Assembly: GCA_033851955.1 (NCBI GenBank)
Contig: JAWSVK010000006.1
Location: 124,001-188,000, forward strand
Source: Profundibacter sp033851955
GTDB taxonomy: Bacteria > Pseudomonadota > Alphaproteobacteria > Rhodobacterales > Rhodobacteraceae
Direction of reading: 5' to 3'
DNA: 64,000 bases
Part shown: positions 61,885 through 64,000 of the stretch, in pieces
Layout of the letters: every line of letters begins with the position of its first letter
Numbering within the stretch: position 1 is the stretch's first letter
The notes under the pieces: generated by a model
What the model was told of the DNA's origin: nothing
Databases searched by the model: none
The model's input: only the letters and a program-made list of their open reading frames with translations
Position numbers and translations under genes: made by a program

Positions 61885-63764
61885 CAAGCAAGCTTCTTTC
61901 TGGAATGTTGTTTGATCTTTGCCAATACCAATGTCAGCGCCGCTGGGGTCATCCCATCAATTCGCCCAGCTTGTCCCAAAGTCGACGGCCGTACTGTTTG
62001 AAGCTTGGATCGCAATTCATTTGAAAGACCACTGATCGCCGAATAATCAAACATTTCTGGTATCTTGTGTGCTTCGTCCCGCTTCATTGCCTCAACATCA
62101 CGATTTTGGCGCCGAACGTAATTGGCATACAACGCGTCCTTTTCGATCTGTCTCTGGATTTCCAGATCTACTCCCGCCATCTCGGGGCGCATTGCGATGA
62201 TGTCTGAGAAGTGTACATCTTGAAACGAGAGAAGATCAAAACCATCCCTGCGCTTCCCATCTTGATTAATTTTGATCCCCTGCGCTGAAACCTCCTTAGG
62301 CGTGAGCGTAGTGCCGCGAAGCCGATCCAAAGCAGAACCCATCTCTTTCATCTTGGTTTCAAACGATAATTTACGACCATCACCTACACAGCCCACCGCG
62401 ATACCAGTTGGCGTAAGCCGCTGATCCGCGTTGTCTGCTCGCAATGAAAGGCGGAACTCTGCCCGAGAAGTGAACATCCGGTAGGGCTCAGATACACCTC
62501 GGGTTACGAGGTCATCGATCATTACGCCGATATAGGATTCCGCGCGGCTGAAATGAATTTCCTCACCGCCATTTGCGCGGCGCGCAGCGTTCAAACCGGC
62601 GACCAAGCCTTGGGCAGCCGCCTCCTCGTACCCCGTTGTCCCGTTGATTTGACCGGCAAAAAACAATCCGGCGATGTTTTTGACTTCCAAAGTGGCGGTC
62701 AGCGCCCGCGGATCAACGTAATCATACTCAATCGCATACCCCGGCTGTAGGATTTTGGCATTCTCAAGCCCAACAATTGAGTTCACATAGTCAACCTGCA
62801 CAGATTCTGGAAGTGATGTGGAAATACCGTTGGGGTAGATCGTATGGTCATCCAGACCCTCGGGTTCCAAAAATATTTGATGCGAAGTTTTGTCCGAAAA
62901 CCGAACGATTTTATCTTCGATCGATGGGCAATACCTTGGACCTACCCCATCAATATGACCGCCATACATGGCGGATCGTGCCAAATTTTCGCGAATAATG
63001 TCATGCGTTGCTTCGTTTGTGTGGGTAATGCCGCATGAAACCTGTTTTGAAACAGGCGTTTTCGACAGAAATGAAAACATAACCGGTTCTTCATCCCCCG
63101 GCTGAGATTCCAAGATTTCCCAATTGATCGTGCGCCCATCCAAACGCGGCGGCGTACCCGTCTTCAAACGTTTTAGCGCCAAGTCAAAGCTGTCCAGTCG
63201 TTCGGCCAACTTGATAGAAGGCTTGTCTCCCATCCGGCCACCTGGCTTGGAAACGTCACCTATATGAATAACGCCGCGTAAAAAGGTACCTGTGGTTAAA
63301 ATGACGGACGGTGCTGATATTTGGGTATCGTCCCCGAGGGTGACGCCTGCAACCATGTCATTTTTCATAACGAGGTCAGTCACTTCCCCTTCAATAACCT
63401 GCAAGTTTTGACAGCTCAAAATCTCTGCTTGCATCGCCGAACGGTATATTTTTCGGTCTGCTTGGGCTCGTGGTCCTTGCACAGCAGGGCCTTTGCGGCG
63501 GTTTAACAAGCGAAACTGGATACCAGCCACGTCCGCTACACGCCCCATCACCCCGTCAAGTGCATCAATTTCGCGAACAAGGTGACCTTTGCCCAACCCT
63601 CCAATAGCAGGATTACAGGACATTACTCCAATTCCAGATTTCGACAATGTAATCAATGCTGTTCGCGCACCCATACGGGCCGCGGCATGGGCCGCTTCTG
63701 CCCCCGCGTGACCGCCGCCAACGACGATTACATCAAAATCACTATGGTTTTTTGTATGTTTCAC
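61884..63764 (-). CDS. mnmG: tRNA uridine-5-carboxymethylaminomethyl modification enzyme MnmG (GidA)
   Basis: 626 aa. With MnmE it adds the carboxymethylaminomethyl group to U34 of several tRNAs. The FAD motif is VVGGGHAGAEAAHAAARMGA, followed by SCNPAIGGLGKGHLVREIDALDG and GYEEAAAQGLVAGLNAA (in parts). I choose GTG 63764, with the ribosome-binding site AGGGA 9 nt upstream; TTG 63773 is directly behind that site, so spacing would be too short. Either start falls in parS site 2. Confidence 0.93.
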   Translation of the reverse strand: MKHTKNHSDFDVIVVGGGHAGAEAAHAAARMGARTALITLSKSGIGVMSCNPAIGGLGKGHLVREIDALDGVMGRVADVAGIQFRLLNRRKGPAVQGPRAQADRKIYRSAMQAEILSCQNLQVIEGEVTDLVMKNDMVAGVTLGDDTQISAPSVILTTGTFLRGVIHIGDVSKPGGRMGDKPSIKLAERLDSFDLALKRLKTGTPPRLDGRTINWEILESQPGDEEPVMFSFLSKTPVSKQVSCGITHTNEATHDIIRENLARSAMYGGHIDGVGPRYCPSIEDKIVRFSDKTSHQIFLEPEGLDDHTIYPNGISTSLPESVQVDYVNSIVGLENAKILQPGYAIEYDYVDPRALTATLEVKNIAGLFFAGQINGTTGYEEAAAQGLVAGLNAARRANGGEEIHFSRAESYIGVMIDDLVTRGVSEPYRMFTSRAEFRLSLRADNADQRLTPTGIAVGCVGDGRKLSFETKMKEMGSALDRLRGTTLTPKEVSAQGIKINQDGKRRDGFDLLSFQDVHFSDIIAMRPEMAGVDLEIQRQIEKDALYANYVRRQNRDVEAMKRDEAHKIPEMFDYSAISGLSNELRSKLQTVRPSTLGQAGRIDGMTPAALTLVLAKIKQHSRKKLA

Positions 63765-63772
63765 GTGAAACA
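63757..63772. promoter_or_regulatory. parS: parS site 2 overlapping the mnmG start codon
   Basis: TGTTTCACGTGAAACA, identical to site 1 and 1929 bases from it. It covers the start region of mnmG, including the GTG I call as the start, between the ribosome-binding site and the second codons. ParB bound here could affect mnmG transcription or translation. That is inference. Confidence 0.95.
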
Positions 63773-63776
63773 ATCC

Positions 63777-64000
63777 CTACTTTCCCAAACAGAAACTGGA
63801 AAATATCTCATCCAGTATGTGCTCTACATCGACACGCCCGACCAAACTATCAAGAGCGCGTATGGCTGTGTGCAGCTCCTCCGCTGCCAACTCTGAACGC
63901 TCCATACCATACCCTAACTCGGTTTGGGCTGTTTCCAAAGCATCCAAAGCACGCGTAATCGCCACTCTATGTCGCTCGCGGATCGCTATACCAGCGCCCC
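63777..64000 (-). CDS. mnmE: tRNA modification GTPase MnmE (TrmE), C-terminal end only
   Basis: 73 codons plus stop of an open frame that runs off the right end of the window, so start and G domain lie outside. The segment RERHRVAITRALDALE is the C-terminal helical part, and the ending ILDEIFSSFCLGK carries the C-terminal cysteine (FCxGK) essential for tRNA modification by the MnmE-MnmG complex. The stop codon overlaps the ribosome-binding site of mnmG. GTPase, partner of the MnmG gene next to it. Confidence 0.93.
   Translation of the reverse strand, partial: GAGIAIRERHRVAITRALDALETAQTELGYGMERSELAAEELHTAIRALDSLVGRVDVEHILDEIFSSFCLGK

Noticed and set aside
1..64000. CRISPR arrays, insertion sequences, prophage genes, rRNA or tRNA
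   Set aside because: No regularly spaced direct repeats, transposase or integrase motifs, or cloverleaf-forming segments were found; this was a reading by eye, and a tRNAscan or repeat search would be needed to exclude short degenerate cases.

Overview
The window is a chromosomal stretch of an alphaproteobacterium, almost certainly a Rhodobacterales/Roseobacter-group organism. The evidence is the gene content and order: parA-parB-rsmG-mnmG-mnmE with parS sites embedded in genes, hrcA-grpE facing rph-rdgB-hemW, rimP-nusA-ylxR-infB, a short gene for a Gly-rich secreted peptide after hemH, and an NDUFAF5-like methyltransferase-fold protein. The species is not resolved. Coding density is very high and no intergenic gap exceeds about 250 bases. 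I found no tRNA, rRNA, insertion sequence, prophage or CRISPR array. The right end is probably near the replication origin, because parABS and rsmG-mnmG-mnmE usually lie there in this class.

Left part (1-17.3 kb): the 3' end of dnaJ; radC; a secreted substrate-binding/OmpA fusion and a secreted protein of unknown function, both downstream of secA; and a divergent operon for a parvulin isomerase, argJ and a MutT-type Nudix enzyme. A small polysaccharide locus follows, with an ExoY-like priming sugar transferase opposite an NAD-dependent epimerase. Next is the rimP-nusA-ylxR-infB operon, bounded by intrinsic terminators at both ends.

Glycan cluster (17.3-27.1 kb, all on the minus strand): UDP-glucose dehydrogenase, two related family-2-type glycosyltransferases (one with a second, degenerate copy of the fold), a glycosyltransferase fused to a methyltransferase-like domain, a second methyltransferase-like domain fused to an alpha/beta hydrolase, a divergent sulfotransferase-like protein, and a UDP-glucuronate epimerase. 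Dehydrogenase and epimerase would supply UDP-GlcA and UDP-GalA, and the rest would build and decorate a surface polysaccharide. The two fusion proteins share a homologous domain and are the most unusual feature of the window.

Middle part (27.1-49 kb): proline iminopeptidase and ubiG; a comF-grxC-nitrilase-marR operon; a methyltransferase-like gene and hemH; a cell-wall group of two L,D-transpeptidases around a CAP-domain lipoprotein; an operon hslO-nudix-cca-lysE-ABC exporter-RNA methyltransferase; a response regulator/PP2C phosphatase divergent from an Hpt protein; ilvA with a membrane protein; argG; a sulfotransferase-like gene; and an exported MsrA.

Right part (49-64 kb): PfkB kinase and malic enzyme (maeB), mutS, grpE-hrcA, rph-rdgB-hemW and a DUF454 membrane protein, then parB, parA, rsmG, mnmG and the 3' end of mnmE. 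Two perfect 16-bp parS palindromes lie inside rsmG and across the start of mnmG. At four convergent junctions the two stop codons share a single tetranucleotide.
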